Source of the DNA: Siniperca chuatsi
Taxonomy: Eukaryota; Chordata; Actinopteri; Centrarchiformes; Sinipercidae
NCBI RefSeq assembly: GCF_020085105.1
Contig: NC_058062.1
Location: forward strand, 24,895,562-24,959,561
Reading direction: 5' to 3'
DNA: 64,000 nucleotides
The translations under genes and the position numbers were made by a program. Under the pieces are notes generated by a model. It had not been told where the DNA came from and searched no databases. It worked only from the letters and a program-made list of their open reading frames with translations. Position 1 is the stretch's first letter. Each line of letters opens with the position of its first letter. Below are positions 12,101 to 24,879 of this stretch, piece by piece.

Positions 12101-13667
12101 CATGTTAACTTTGTCAGACATTACTTTATCAGCGCAGCTCGTTCAGTCGTCTGACAACAGAAAGAGAAAGACATACAGGCGGGGGCCAAATGAAAGGCAA
12201 CACCTGGACAAAAGAGTGGAGAAACACATCGGCTGCCTCGGTGCAGCAGCGCTCCCTGAACCGTTTGGAGAGGATCAGTCACCTGACCTCAGCCCAGTGT
12301 CACACCTGTGGAAGGTCTCGGCCCAGCGTGTCAGACAGCGCTCTGCAGCAGCGTCTCCATCAGACCAGATGATTTAATATAAACCTTCAGATCTGCGTGG
12401 GGACGTCTGTCTCTGCTGCCGTCTGTCCTTTAGCTGGTGTCTCTACCTGCTGCACTCAGGTGTGTCTGACCTCAGAGACGAGCTGCTTAAATAAAGGCTG
12501 GATATATAACTGAGGGAGCAGCTAGTGGAGGAGGCGTTCGTCCTCCAGCAGAGCTCCTCAGACTCCAGCAGCCCTGAAGCTGCTCTGGAGGCTCAGGCCG
12601 GACTCCACACCGACACACTTCCTGCTGCTGCTGTCAGCTGGCGCCCGTTTGTATGTAAACGAGAACTATACTGGGAATTCAACGGTGTTAAAACGACAGT
12701 AAAGGTGACCACAGAGAGCAGGAGGAGACTGAACGGAGGTGTAACGGTCCGTCAGCCTGCAGAGTCACTGCAGAGTAACCGGCTGTGTGTGTTGCTGTCC
12801 AGTTACAGTGTGGCAGCAGAGTTAACACTTAACTGTGTTCACACGTTTTAAACATCATACAGCACAGCTGTTCTCATTAACCTGTATTTATGTTAACTTA
12901 AGATTTGGTCAGCCACGCTGTCTGTCCCACTCCTTGCCAGATGTTGGCGCTGACACCATTTTTTGTTAGCCAACTGAAAAGAGGGCGAAGAAGAAGAGAT
13001 TTTGCTGTATTTCTGTTCTTCAGGTGTTCCACTGTGAACAACGCTCTCTAGAAAAACAACCTTGAAACCTTAGCGTGGACGTGGTCTGAGACGGAAGTGC
13101 AGGGCTTACCTTCATCTTTTTGGCAATTTCTGTCTTCTGGTGCAGAATGTATTCAAGAATGGCCTGTTTTTCATACAAGTATCCATCTGGACTGAGGAGG
13201 CAACAGAAACAGGGCACACAATGTTTAGACATGCGGTCACGCGCTGAGCTCAGCAGTGTGTTTGGTGCTGGAGGGAGAGACATACGTCACCACAGGATCC
13301 TGGCAGGGCTGCAGGGACAGGCAGCAGCAGTCGAAGTCTTTGATGGCATCTTTGCCCAGTCGAATGCTCTGTGTTCCGTAACCAGACGCGGCTGAGCAGG
13401 GGGAGAGCCACACGACACGCTTACACGGAGTATTGGAAGATTATACAGGATATTATGTCCAAATCATAAATTGTATTTATATATATACAAATATATCACA
13501 GATGATCAAAAATCTGACCCTCTCCCCGTGTTTCAAGTTTCTTGCTACCCGCTTGAAGAGCAGCCATTACATGACTGAGACGTGACATGGCGCTCACCTG
13601 TATCTTTCTTCTTCTCGTGGTATGTGTACACAGCTCCGGCCGTGCAGTTCTTTCCATGGCGAGTCAT
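6199..13667 (-). CDS. nosip: nitric oxide synthase-interacting protein, complete gene (9 exons)
   Basis: Coding exons, 5' to 3' on the minus strand, are 13667-13598, 13391-13286, 13191-13110, 10990-10855, 9974-9823, 8677-8561, 7063-6993, 6902-6794 and 6270-6199. All junctions are GT-AG and all phases fit. The lengths sum to 915 bp (304 residues plus TGA), close to the human protein. NOSIP is a U-box-type E3 ubiquitin ligase that binds and helps relocate endothelial and neuronal NO synthase; it also associates with splicing complexes. The N-terminus starts MTRHGKNCTAGAVYTYHEKK. The first half of the split U-box has DCCCLSLQPCQDPVVTPDGY and YEKQAILEYILHQK (about residues 43-78). A linker with basic and Glu-rich helix follows (87-131), then a Ser-rich segment. 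The second U-box half starts VLCPMSGRHIK (about 186) and the C-terminus reads GGTGF…RPVMQV. The gene appears intact. Introns carry family C (intron 6) and a MITE-like element (intron 5). Confidence 0.95.
7693..7772. repeat. dispersed repeat 'family C', copy 2 (nosip intron 6)
   Basis: Nearly the same sequence as 3505-3582, continuing with CATGCCCCCCTGGG where the first copy changes into the TA run. This shows what the 3505 locus may have looked like before the microsatellite and LINE. The rest of intron 6 (7064-8560) holds nothing I recognise. Confidence 0.6.
9491..9646. mobile_element. MITE-like element of 156 bp (nosip intron 5)
   Basis: The segment is bounded by inverted repeats of about 23 bp: CCTTTATGTTAATCTGACGG on the left (9491-) and, on the right, the complement with one change (CAGATTAACATAAAGG ending at 9646). 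The interior has no coding potential. A TTAA at 9487-9490 directly precedes the left end, but no matching right-hand duplication is visible, so the superfamily is unknown. Confidence 0.55.
10991..13109. other. nosip intron 3: no gene recognised
   Basis: This is the largest nosip intron. It is rich in CAGCAG/CTGCTG-type words near 11080-11160 and 12200-12620. A stretch at 12180-12370 (GGGGGCCAAATGAAAGGCAA onward) looks like a decayed repeat. I could not place it in a family. I see no independent gene. Confidence 0.4.
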
Positions 13668-14110
13668 TGTACTTCAGAGGTTTTTCTCATTTAATCAGCT
13701 AATCTAGAAGTGTTGGAAGGAAAAATGTGTTCATGTTGCTGTGGGCGTTGATGCTAACATTAGCTGCTAAACGTAAACATATAAAACTCACGCACAGCTT
13801 TAATGTATTCAGAAAAGGTTACATTAGAAAAAGACAAGCTGTGGCTACAGAACAGCTGGATAACGGCGTTATTACCTGTGCTGCTAACGTTAGCTGGAGA
13901 AGAAATGTGTGTTTAACAAGCACCAAACCATCGCTTCTGCTTCTTCTGCTGCTTCTTCTTCGGGGGTTTTATGGCAGCTTGCATCCTTCATGCTGCACCA
14001 CTGCCACCTTCTGGTTTTAGTGCTCGTCAACGTCCCGTTGCTTTACGTTGCCGGTGTTTCCCGGTCGATGAGTTTCCCCCGTCCCTAATTCTGAACCGAA
14101 GAGGGCGCTA
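13668..14110 (-). promoter_or_regulatory. nosip 5' UTR and promoter region
   Basis: The sequence upstream of the nosip start codon contains several GCTAAC/GTTAGC words and CpGs (13730-13900) but no clear TATA box, as is common for housekeeping promoters. From about 13930 it includes the TTC-rich dispersed element described separately. The exact transcription start cannot be fixed from sequence alone. Confidence 0.4.
13930..14012. repeat. TTC-tract dispersed repeat ('family D'), copy 1
   Basis: A CTTCTTCTTCTT-type tract runs into a conserved body: GGCAGCTTGCATCCTTCATG, then CTGCACCACTGCCACCTTCTGG. A diverged copy with the same order lies at 26440-26540 (TTC tract, then a GGCATCTTTAGTGCTGCATTACTGCC-like body). 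Class unknown. Confidence 0.55.
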
Positions 14111-14989
14111 CGGGAAACACGAAGGGGAACAGACTGACACAGACCTGTTCGCTTCATTCAGTGCCTCCACTTCATTTCCATTAACTCCCATTCCTACAAG
14201 CTGGAAATATTCATATTTTAGGTTCCTATTTCCTGTCTACTGTGGGAGGAACATGACTGCACACTCGACCTTTTTTCATAGATTTTTTTCTTTTGATTGT
14301 TAAGTCTTCGATGTTTTGGGATTTCCTTACTCGTCCCCATTTTGAACAATACACAGCTATTGCAGGTAGCCTAGTTTTCGTTGGAATTGCAGACACAATG
14401 GAAATTGGGTTCATAAAGGCAGACCCTGGAACTGAGCCCTCTTTAATCTATTTCACCTCTTCTGCTTCTTCTTCTTTGAGGTATCCTCAGCATTGCATTA
14501 TTGCCACCATTAAGAGCAATTAGCTCTTGCAATGTACCCTCCCTTCAAGTAGTGTTCTTCAACCCAGCTCTGTCCAGTAAAGGAGACCAACCATAATCCA
14601 ACAAACTCTTTCCTCTTCTATCAGACTACACATTCTTAGATGCATGATTTCTTGTCTCTCTGCTGCATATGTCCTGTGTTAGTACCAACCTTATCTCTTC
14701 ACATATGTGAAGATTAGGCCACTACACTTACAATGTGTAGTGTGCAGTTAAAATACTGTTACAGTCCATGCATAGCATTGTACAATGAAACAGATTTGGG
14801 TTGCTGTAATTGTGCTTCCTGTCCACACTAGTGGGTAGCTTCCAAACATATAGACTTTTTAGTACAAAGTATGCTACAGTATGCTTCCAGAGTTTCCTTG
14901 CTGAGCTGTGGCAGAGGGATAGTAACACAGAGTGAATTTGGTACAAAAATACTATAACATTAGAAGATGTCCACTTGATTTGCCATGAC

Positions 14990-15285
14990 AAGCCAGAGTT
15001 GAGACCAGGAGACAGAGTTGTAGTCCTACATGCTTCTCTGCGCTTCCAGAGCAGTTACCCATCCAAAACTCCTTAGTGACCACTTAAATTAATAAAACCA
15101 AAAGTTAACAGAAGAGTTATACATAAAAACCTTAACAATGAAATAGCACAACAAAACAGGAGAATTAAATGTGGACTCTTAAACATCAGATCTCTGTCAT
15201 CTAAAGCTGTACTAGTGAACGATTTAATATCAGAGTATCATATTGACTTATTTTGTCTTACTGAAACCTGGCTGGGTCATTTGAA
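14990..15285 (+). mobile_element. LINE endonuclease N-terminal fragment (L2/CR1-like)
   Basis: The plus strand encodes [18 protein letters not shown] followed by [13 protein letters not shown]. This is the first block of the apurinic-type endonuclease of jockey-superfamily LINEs. Upstream codons (PGDRVVVL, then YPSKTP) fit the end of the preceding region. Coding similarity stops near 15285. Confidence 0.6.
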
Positions 15286-16440
15286 ACACATTTTCTTTAA
15301 GTCAAGCCTGACATTTAGTATGTTTGGAAACTCATAAATATACAAATATGTAAAGTTGGGCCCATCTTTTGTGTAGTTACATCAGGGACATCAGTAAATG
15401 ATAAATACTGTTTGGACAGCCAATCCTGATGTTCAGGTAGCTAGTGAGAAAACTAATATGTCCTGAACCAACAGTGATGTTAGCAGTGCATGTGTTCCCC
15501 TTACACGTACACGTCTTGTTTATTTCAGTGTGAACAGCAGCATTTCCTGCCTATGTGACTGTGGATTTCCTGTTAGCAGATCCCTACACCCACTGCAAAT
15601 AAAGCTCCAACTAACAGATGCATAGAATGAAATGTTGCTGTCCGAAAAGAAATAACAATCACTAGCGGCGACACACATTTCTGCTGCTGTAAGGAGAGAA
15701 AAACATCATCCATAGCTGAGGGATGGAAGTGGCAGCTGTTTCTATACTTTATGCACGTTTTACCTAAATAAAGACTAGACTGGTTCAAAGCACTAACCAG
15801 AAAAAGCCAAACTTTCTTGTGCATTGACTGCCCTGGTTCTTCAGTATCCTAGTGGAAATGAAACCTTGAAACATTTAGAGAAAATTAATATATTTCTGTA
15901 GCATGATTTTCTTTAAGGATGCAGGAAAAAATTAATCATGATAAGTGTAATCAAGGAAGAGTAACTTCTTGCACAGATAAACACAATAGAGCTAGAAAAC
16001 ACCCTGTTGACCCTGCAGTTATCATCTTAGTTCATACCAGCAGGTCCAGAACAGACCATATAAGGTCAGATATTTTCAGGTTGTTAGGTTGCTATGGTGA
16101 TGCAGTTAATATAGTCTGGAGTTAATGATGTGGTGAGAATGGTAAAGGATGCTATAGCAGATAAAAAAGTGGGACTAGACCTCCTTCATAAACAACTATC
16201 CCCCATAGACAGCCCGCCCAGCAGTTATCAGGAGCACTTCTCTTTATCTGCACTCTTTGAACATGAGCCCTTTACTATCATTCTATCAGCACCCAGCCCT
16301 CCAGCTCACCATCACTTCCCATCCCATCCAGCTGTACTGGCATAAACTAGTAAAGGGGATAACTTTCTTTCCTTCTTTTACTGAAATAGCACCCTAACCC
16401 CATTACTACCTCAGTAGTGCCCATTTAACATCCCTGCAGT
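15286..16440. other. decayed repeat DNA, no gene
   Basis: Contains no exon I can support. A Pro/Ser-rich open stretch at 16200-16345 has no recognisable domain. The segment leads into the satellite. Confidence 0.35.
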
Positions 16441-16448
16441 GGAACTGC

Positions 16449-19400
16449 TCAGTGAAGCTATAACATCACAGTGAAGCTATGGCATTACAGTTATACATCG
16501 TAGTGAAGCTATGGCATCACAGAGAAGCTATATCACAGTGAAGCTATGACATCACATTTATACATCACAGTGAAGCTATATCATTACAGTGAAGCTATAA
16601 CATCACAGTAAAACTATGACATCACAGTGAAGCTATACCATCACAGGGAAGCTATAACAACAATATCACAGTGAAGCTATATCATCACAGTGAAGCTATG
16701 ACATCACAGTTATATAATCTATGCTATGGGGCAGCTGTGGCTTAGTGGTACAACGGGTCGTCCACCAATCGGAAGGTGGACGATTCGATCCTGGCTTAAC
16801 CCAGTCGAAATGTCCTTGGGCAAGATACTGAACCCCAAATATCATCATCACAGTGAAGCTATAACATCACAATGAAGCTATAACATATCAGTGAAGTTAT
16901 AACATCACAGTGAAGCTATGGCTTCACATTGACGCTATAACATCACAGTGAAGCTATAACATATCAGTGAAGCTATAACATCACAGTGAAGCTATGGCTT
17001 CACATTGACGCTATAACATCACAGTGAAGCTATAACATAAGTGAAGCTATATAATCACAGTGAAGCTATGGCATCACATTGTAGATATAACATCACAGTG
17101 AAGATATAACATCACAGTAAAGCTATATCATCACAGTGAATCTATGGCATCACATTGAAGCTATAACATCGCATACATTACAGTGGAGCTATCACAGCAC
17201 AGTGAAGCTATATCATCACAGATATCATATCTTCACTGTGATATAGCTTCACTATGAAGCTATATCATACTTAAGCTATCGTATCACAGGGAAGCTGTAT
17301 CATCAGTGAAGTTATCACAGTGAGGCTATAACATCACATACATCACAGTGAAGCCATAACATCACATTGCAGCAATGACATCACAGTGAAACTATATGAT
17401 AGTGAAGCTATATCACAGTGAATCTATAACCAGTTATACATCAAAGTAAAACTATAACATCACAGTGAAGCTATGGCATCACATTGAAGCTATGACATCA
17501 CAGGGAAGCTATACCATCAGAGTGAAAGTATATCATCACAGTGAGGTTTCACAGTGAAGCTATATCATCACAGTGAAGCCATGACATCAGAGAGACATCA
17601 CAGTGAAGCTATGAAAGCACAGTGAAGCTATAAGAGGGAAGCTATAACAACACATAATCACAGTGGATATGACATCACAGTGAAGCTATATCGTACAGTG
17701 AAGCTATTCCATCACAGTAAAGTTATGCCATCATAGTAAAGTTATAACATCACAGTGAAGCTTCACAGTGAAGCTATAACATCACAGTTATAAATTACAG
17801 TGGAGCTATAACAGCACATTGACGCTAACTGTATAGTGAAGTTTTGAAATCACAGTGAAGCTATAACATCACAGTTATACATCACAGTAAAGCTGTAACA
17901 TCACATTGAATCTTCATAGTGAATCTTTGACATCACAGTGAAGCTATAACAGCACAGTGATATGACATTACAGTGAAGCTATAACATCAGTGAAGCTAAA
18001 ACATCCCAGTTATAGAGCACAGAAAAGCTATAACCACAGTGAAGATATGGCATCACTATGAAGCTATGACATCACAGTGAAGCTATCATATCACAGGGAA
18101 GCTATACCATCAGTCAAAATATATCATCACAGTGGTTTCAGTGAAGCTATAACATCACAGTGAAGCTATATCACAGTGAAGATATAACATCACAGTTATC
18201 ATTACAGTGAAGCTATAACATCACAGTGAAGCTTTGACATCACAGTGAAGCTACATCACAATGAAGTCACATACATCACAATGAAGTTATAACATCAGAG
18301 TGAAGCTACAACATCACATATATAGTGGCTATAACCACAGTGAAGCTATGACATAGTGAAGCTATAACATCACAGTGAAGCTATGACATCATAAGGATGC
18401 TATAACTTCACAGTGAAGCTATGCCATCACAGTGAAGCTATGACATCACAGTGAAGCTATATCAGTGGATATGGCATTACAGTGAAGCTATGGCATCACA
18501 GTAAAGATATAACAGCACAGTCAACTATGACATCACAGTGAAGCTATGGCATCACATTGAGGCTATAACATCACAGCTATACATTACAGTGGAGCTATCA
18601 GCACATTGAAGCTAACTTCATAGTGAAGCTTTGAAATCACAGTGGCTATAACAGCGCATGAAGCTATGACATCAGTGGCTATAACATCAGTGAAGCTATG
18701 ACATCACAGTTATACAGCACAGTGAAGCTATAACATCATAATCTTCTGTGATATAGCCACTAGGATATAGCTTCACTGACGTTAAAGCTTCACTGTGAAG
18801 CTTCACATTGAAGCTATGACATCACAGTGAAGCTATAACATCACAGTTATACATCACAGTAAAGCTATAACATCACAGTGAAGCTGGTATCGCATGACAT
18901 CACAGTGAAGCTATCATATCACAGGGAAGCTATATCATCAGTGAAGGTATCACAGTGAAGCCATAACATCACATTGAAGCAAAGACATCACAGTGAAACT
19001 ATATGATAGTGAAGCTATATCACAGTGAATCTATAACCAGTTATACATCAAAGTAAAGATATAACATCACAGTGAAGCAATGGCATCACATTGAAAATAT
19101 GACATCACAGTGAAGCTATGACATCACAGTGAAACTGTATGATAGTGAAGCTATATCACAGTGAATCTATAACCAGTTATACATCAAAGTAAAGCTATAA
19201 CATCACAGTAAAGCTATGACATCACAGTGAATCTATAACATCACAGTGAAGCTATGACATCACAGTGAAACTATGATAGTGAAACTATGACATCACAGTG
19301 AAGCTATAACATCACAGTTATACATCACAGTAAAGCTGTAACATCACATTGAATCTTTCATAGTGAATCTTTGACATCACAGTGAAGCTATAACAGCACA

Positions 19401-21645
19401 GTGATATGACATTACAGTGAAGCTATAACATCAGTGAAGCTAAAACATCCCAGTTATAGAGCACAAAAAAGCTATAACCACAGTGAAGATATGGCATCAC
19501 TATGAAGCTATGACATCACAGTGAAGCTATGATATCACAAGGAAGCTATACCATCAGTCAAAATATATCATCACAGTGAAGTTTCAGTGAAGCTATAACA
19601 TCACAGTGAAGCTATATCACAGTGATATAACATCACAGTTATTCATTACAGTGAAGCTATAACATCACAGTGAAGCTTTGACTTCACAGTGAAGCTACAT
19701 CACAATGAAGTCACATACATCACAATGAAATTATAACATCAGTGAAGCTACAACATCACATATATAGTGAAGCTATAACCACAGTGAAGCTATGACATAG
19801 TGAAGCTATAACATCACAGTGAAACTATGCCATCACAGTGAATCTATGACATCACAGTGAAGCTATATCAGTGGATATGGCATCACAGTAAAGCTATAAC
19901 AGCACAGTGAACTATGACATCACAGTGAAGCTATGGCATCACATTGAAGCTATAACATCACAGCTATACATTACAGTGGAGCTATCAGCACATTGAAGCT
20001 AACTTCATAGTGAAGCTGAAATCACAGTGAAGCTATAACAGCGCACTGAAGCTATGATATCAGTGGCTCTAACATCAGTGAAGCTATGACATCACAGTGA
20101 AGCTATAACATCATAATCTTCTGTGATATAGCTTCACTAGGATATAGTGAAGCTAGGGCATCGCATGACATCACAGTGAAGCTATCATATCACAGGGAAG
20201 CTATATCATCAGATATCACAGTGAAGCCATAACATCACATTGAAGCAATGACATCACAGTGAAACTATATGATAGTGAAGCTATATCACAGTGAATCTAT
20301 AACCAGTTATACATCAAAGTAAAGCTATAACATCACAGTGAAGCAATGGCATCACATTGAAAATATGACCACAGTGAAGCTATGACATCACAGGGAAGCT
20401 ATATTACCACAGATACAGTGGAGCTATCACAGCATATAGCATTATGAAGCTATAACATCACAGATATCATATATTCACTATGATATAGCTTCACTATGAT
20501 ATAGCTTCACTGACGTTAAAGCTTCACTGAAGATTCACATTGAAGCTATGACATCACAGTGAAGCTATAACATCACAGTTATACATCACAGTAAAGCTAT
20601 AACATCACAGTGAAGCTGGCATCGCATGACATCACAGTGAAGCTATCATATTACAGGGAAGCTATATCATCAGTGAAGGTATCACAGTGGCTATAATATC
20701 ACAGATACATCACAGTGAAGCCATAACATCACATTGAAGCAATGGCATCACATTGAAGATATGACTTCACAGTGAAGCTATGGCATCACATTGAAGCTAT
20801 GACATCACAGGGAAGCTATGACATCATAGGGAAGCTATACCATCAGTGAAAGTATATTATACAGTGAGGTTTCACAGTGAAGCTATAACATCACAGTGAA
20901 GCTATGACATCAGAGTTAGACATCACAGTGAAGTTATGAAAGCACAGTGAATCTATAACAGGGAAGCTATAAGAACACATAATCACAGTGAAGCTATATT
21001 ATCACAGTGAAGCTATTCCATCACAGTATAGTTATGCCATCATAGTAAAGTTATACCATTACAGTGAAGCTTCACAGAGAAGCTATAACATCGCAGTTAT
21101 AATTTACAGTGGAGCTATAACAGACATCAGTGAAGCTATGACATACAGCACAGTGAAGCTGACGTTAAAGCTTCACTGTGAATCTTCACAGTGAAGCTAC
21201 AAAATCACAGTTATACATCACAGTAAAGATATAATCACAGTGAAGCTATGGCATCACTATGAAGCTATGACATCACAGTAAAGCTATAACAGCACAGTCA
21301 ACTATGATCACAGTGAAGCTATGACATCACAGTGAAGCTATAATATCTGTGAAGCTATGATCAGTTATACAGCACAGTGAAGCTACTGTATAACATCACA
21401 GATATCATAGCTTCACTGTGATGGCATAGATTCTGTAATGCTTCACTATGATGTTATAGCTTCACTGTGATATAGCTTCACTATCATATAGCTTCACTGT
21501 GATGTTAATGTCAAGCTTCACATTGAAGCTATACCATCACAGTGAAGCTATGACATCACTGTGAAGCTATCACAGTGAAGCTATGACATTACAGTAAATC
21601 TATAACATCACAGTGAAGCTATGACATCATAGTGAAGCTATTTCA
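16449..21645. repeat. 5.2-kb satellite of about 19-20-bp monomers
   Basis: Degenerate tandem copies of a unit close to TATAACATCACAGTGAAGC fill the segment, with frequent one-word variants (TATGACATCACAGTGAAGC, TATATCATCACAGTGAAGC) and deletions. Blocks in reverse orientation (TTCACTGTGATATAGC) occur near 17220-17260, 18740-18795, 20465-20525 and 21405-21510. Longer blocks repeat: a section at about 17850-18720 reappears at about 19290-20110, and a block with TGATAGTGAAGCTATATCAC is found near 17396, 18998, 19140 and 20268. It separates nosip from bcl2l12. No open frame, promoter or RNA gene is apparent inside. Confidence 0.95.
16722..16842 (+). mobile_element. tRNA-derived SINE inserted in the satellite
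   Basis: A single non-satellite block of about 115 bp interrupts the array. It starts GGGGCAGCTGTGGCTTAGTG (A-box-like TGGCTTAGTGG) and has a B-box-like GATTCGATCC. It continues with the non-tRNA body GTCCTTGGGCAAGATACTGA typical of fish tRNA SINEs. The copy is truncated at CCCCAAAT and the satellite resumes at once. Confidence 0.8.
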
Positions 21646-21649
21646 CAGT

Positions 21650-23855
21650 TATTTTTTAAGCAAAACACATTTGGTCCAGCAGCAGGACATGTATGTTGGT
21701 TGGGTTTTGGACAACACAGAGGATTAAGATATATCAGGCTTTGATACACAATGATTTGCTGACAAATAAAAATCTAGAATGTCATACTTATTATTTAAGA
21801 TCAGAAGCTTTCCAGCCAATACTACAAAGCCATTCTGAGGCGTTCAGTTGTCATAAAAGGAGGCAAGTCTGGAGTAGAAAGCCAAGGTGTTACTAATCTG
21901 AGGAATCAGAGACAGAGAAGTTACAGTCTTTTTCCCTCCTGGTGCACTTTCCCTCCACTGTAGTTCAATAAGGAAACAGTATCTGTGAAAACACAAAGAG
22001 TGAATGTTGTACTAAACTGTAACTTTGGAAGATAATTCAGACTGCTGAAGCCTCATATTAGCTTCAGCGAATCTTTAGAAGGCATTTTACACACAGCAAG
22101 CAAGTACTGTATATTTAGTCCCTCATCACTTCTATTAGGATCGTTTTAGGAATGGCTCTCTTTGCAGCAAGAATGGAGGAACAATTACAGCGACCGATAA
22201 CTCTTTCAGTGTACAAATGTGAACTCAAGTATTGTTTTAAGACAGACCTGAACAAAATGTGAACCTTTCTTGTAATGTGAAGTTGGCAGGGAGTTTGTGT
22301 GCTTGTCACCCTGTGACTTATACGTGATCTGTTAACCTGTAAGATCAACAGGTACCTGAGTACAGAAGAGCTCAGTCAGTCATCAGTAACACATAAGCAT
22401 ACAGAGCATATCGCTTAAGATGTTTTAGAAATCAACAAACACAGTAAATATTTAGTATTAACCTTTTTCTGACCTCTAGAACTGTATTTAGCGCCATCAA
22501 ACATCTGCATCTCTTTATCTAACCCTTTCTCATTAACACAGCTCCCCATCCCCACCCCCCCAGCTCGTGGTTTCTGGGTGTTTGGTGTTAGTTTCCTGTC
22601 ACAGAGGAAGTGCCTCACCCAGCCGCCTGGCTCCCTATTGGCCCCAGATGAACAGTGATTTTTTGGGAGTGAGACAGAGTGACGGCACAGGAGGATAGAT
22701 AGGGGGACCGGATTATGTATAGGGAGCACAAGAGCACGAGATGAGGCTGGGGGCAGAAGGCAGGAAGATCAGTGCAGAGAAAGCTGGAGAGAGCAGACGC
22801 TTCACTGCCAGGGAGGAAATGGCTTTGAGTTGCAGGAGGTAAGCATGCGCTCAACAACGCAGACAGACAACTAAACTAATGTTATACTCTAGGAAAGTCA
22901 CTGGAATGTGTTCCATGTTTTACATTTTTTATCTTATGTTTAATGTTAATTGTTCACATAAGAAACAAACATGTTAACTAGACATTTTGCCTATTACTGA
23001 GTTCTAAATATCTTGTTGTAAGAATTTTCTAGAATTTAGTGTCATATGTTTTGAGTGTACTGCATTGATCTGCCTTTTTCTGCTTTATTTCAAAGGACTG
23101 ATACAATGTTTTCACTAGTTTGAACCAAAGAAGAGATTTTTAGGATTCAGTAACAGACCCAATGACTTGTTAGAGTGGAGATTTTTTTGCAGTGTAACCT
23201 CATACTTATAGTGTGCTGCCAGTCCTCCTTCATGCCTTTCTTGGTCTGGTCACTCCCAATCCTTGTACCAGTGTCTTGATACCACAGTGACGCTGGACAG
23301 GTTTGGGGGGGGCTGTGCTAAGGACTGCTGGTGTTATGTGCTTGATTATCTCCTGTTGACTCTGTTTTCATATCTATTTTCAATCTCATCTCATAGATTT
23401 TGGGAGTTGTCTTTGTGATAACTTGTGCACATTTCTGAATAAAAGAGACATCACTGTTGCATGTTGAATTTTTGTATGGTTGCAGTTTTGCTGTGACGAG
23501 TGGAAGAGATCAACATTAGCAAGAATGGAAGTTTGTAAAACCTCACTTGAACATTTAATTTACATTAACCTACCATAAAAACAAAGTTGAATCCAAAGGA
23601 TAGTGCTGTGTTCAGAGAAAACTCCACAGTCACTGTCCCTCTTTCATGGTGGATGTCTCTCTCCCTCTCTGTCTCTTACCATAATGGTGAGGTGTGAAAA
23701 ATGCAGAGAGCATATTTTCATATCAGTAAATGATGGCAGAAGAAAATATGTATTCCATACTGAACACATAATTCTCTCTCACAACCCATAATGTTTCAAT
23801 TGCCATAAAAACAGGAAAAAGTAACAAAAGTAAGTCAGCTAATCTGCTTCATCAG
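21650..23855. other. no gene confirmed; one weak 5'-exon candidate
   Basis: Mostly AT-rich unique-looking DNA. A weak candidate first exon ends at a GTAAGC donor at 22839 after an in-frame ATG (22808), but the short coding stretch has no recognisable domain. I found no other exon. Confidence 0.3.
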
Positions 23856-23857
23856 GA

Positions 23858-23956
23858 CTGTGTACGGTCTGGACCTGCTCTGTAGGAAAAGTGCAATGAG
23901 ATAACTTCTGTTATGAATTGGCGCCATATAAATTGAATTGATTTGAATTGAATTGT
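23858..23956 (+). mobile_element. L2-type LINE 3' tail, short copy
   Basis: Carries the conserved 3' end GTACGGTCTGGACCTGCTCT, then AAAAGTGCAATGAGATAACT, then GGCGCCATATAAATTGAATT with a repeated TTGAATTGAATTG terminus. The same tail recurs at 28440-28800, 29105-29155, 39880-40000 and, reversed, 55441-55720. Confidence 0.75.
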
Positions 23957-24295
23957 GTGGGTGTGCTTGATCAGATTTGATCACCGGTGGTCTGGCAGCA
24001 GAGGCAAACAATCGTACAACTGAGCTCCACCAACTTCAAACCAATGAGAAGAACACAAATATAGAAATCTCTCCAGTGCAATATCCAAAACCATTCTAAC
24101 TTTGGAAAAAATAGTGCTCATGTAAGACCCCAGCATTCGTATTAAGAATCTGAACGAGGGATATTCAGTGAAAAGACCCAAACCAACAACAGGTATTGTC
24201 TGTGTATAAGTAATTTCTTGGCTCTTGACTGAGTGTTGTGCAAATATGAGAACTTTTATCCCAATTGTTTTTATTTATTACAAATACTAAAATAA

Positions 24296-24620
24296 ACAGA
24301 TGGTGCAGCAAGCCCAGCTTCAGGATATTAAGGCTCATTTGTTTCTTTATTATCCTGATTACCCCCTCCATGAAGAGTGTGACAGACTCCCTTCAGCACG
24401 CCGCTACAGGCTGCTCAATGCAGACACAGTGGGCATCTTCCAGTGCATCGCTCTGTTCCATTCCTGTACCCACTGGCAGACTGCAATGTTATACATAGAC
24501 ATGAACAAGTGCACTTTGTGTTACCTTGTACTGTACTTTATTTGGCTTTTTATATTTACTGTGGGTGTATGGATGATCTAATGCCTGGCTGCAAACCTTC
24601 ATAATAATAATAAAGTTGTA
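24296..24620 (+). mobile_element. LINE ORF2 C-terminal remnant
   Basis: The open stretch encodes HEECDRLPSARRYRLLNA, resembling the xRLPSGRRYR motif near the C-terminus of several fish LINE ORF2 proteins. It is followed by a short 3' UTR and an ATA-rich tail (24598-24615). Assignment is by motif only. Confidence 0.4.
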
Positions 24621-24835
24621 ATAATAAAATAAAGTCTCTTATTTTTCTGGTGCCATTTTTCTGCATCTGGCAGCAGAGCCTTAATGCATAAAAGTCTGAG
24701 TGGGTTCAAGACTAAAGCTACAGAAACATGAGTCACACTTATAAAGCAGTGCGAACACAGCCGCTGTAAAACGATGTGCTGTCCACTCCTCAGCCAGAAA
24801 TACATATATATCAACAGGCTGATCGGAGAGGAGAT

Positions 24836-24839
24836 TTTA

Positions 24840-24874
<35 letters not shown>
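24836..24874. repeat. (TA)n microsatellite
   Basis: An almost pure TA run with one CA interruption. Confidence 0.9.
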
Positions 24875-24879
24875 TCACA

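Noticed and set aside
16728..16800. A functional tRNA gene
   Set aside because: A- and B-box-like words are present, but the sequence continues into a typical SINE body and lacks a proper acceptor stem.
16449..21645. CRISPR-like or tRNA-array appearance of the short repeats
   Set aside because: Units are contiguous, degenerate and lack unique spacers, and the sequence is a eukaryotic satellite.
22737..22839. First coding exon of a new gene with a GTAAGC donor
   Set aside because: No recognisable protein, no matching downstream exon and only an average splice motif; kept as a note in the intergenic entry.
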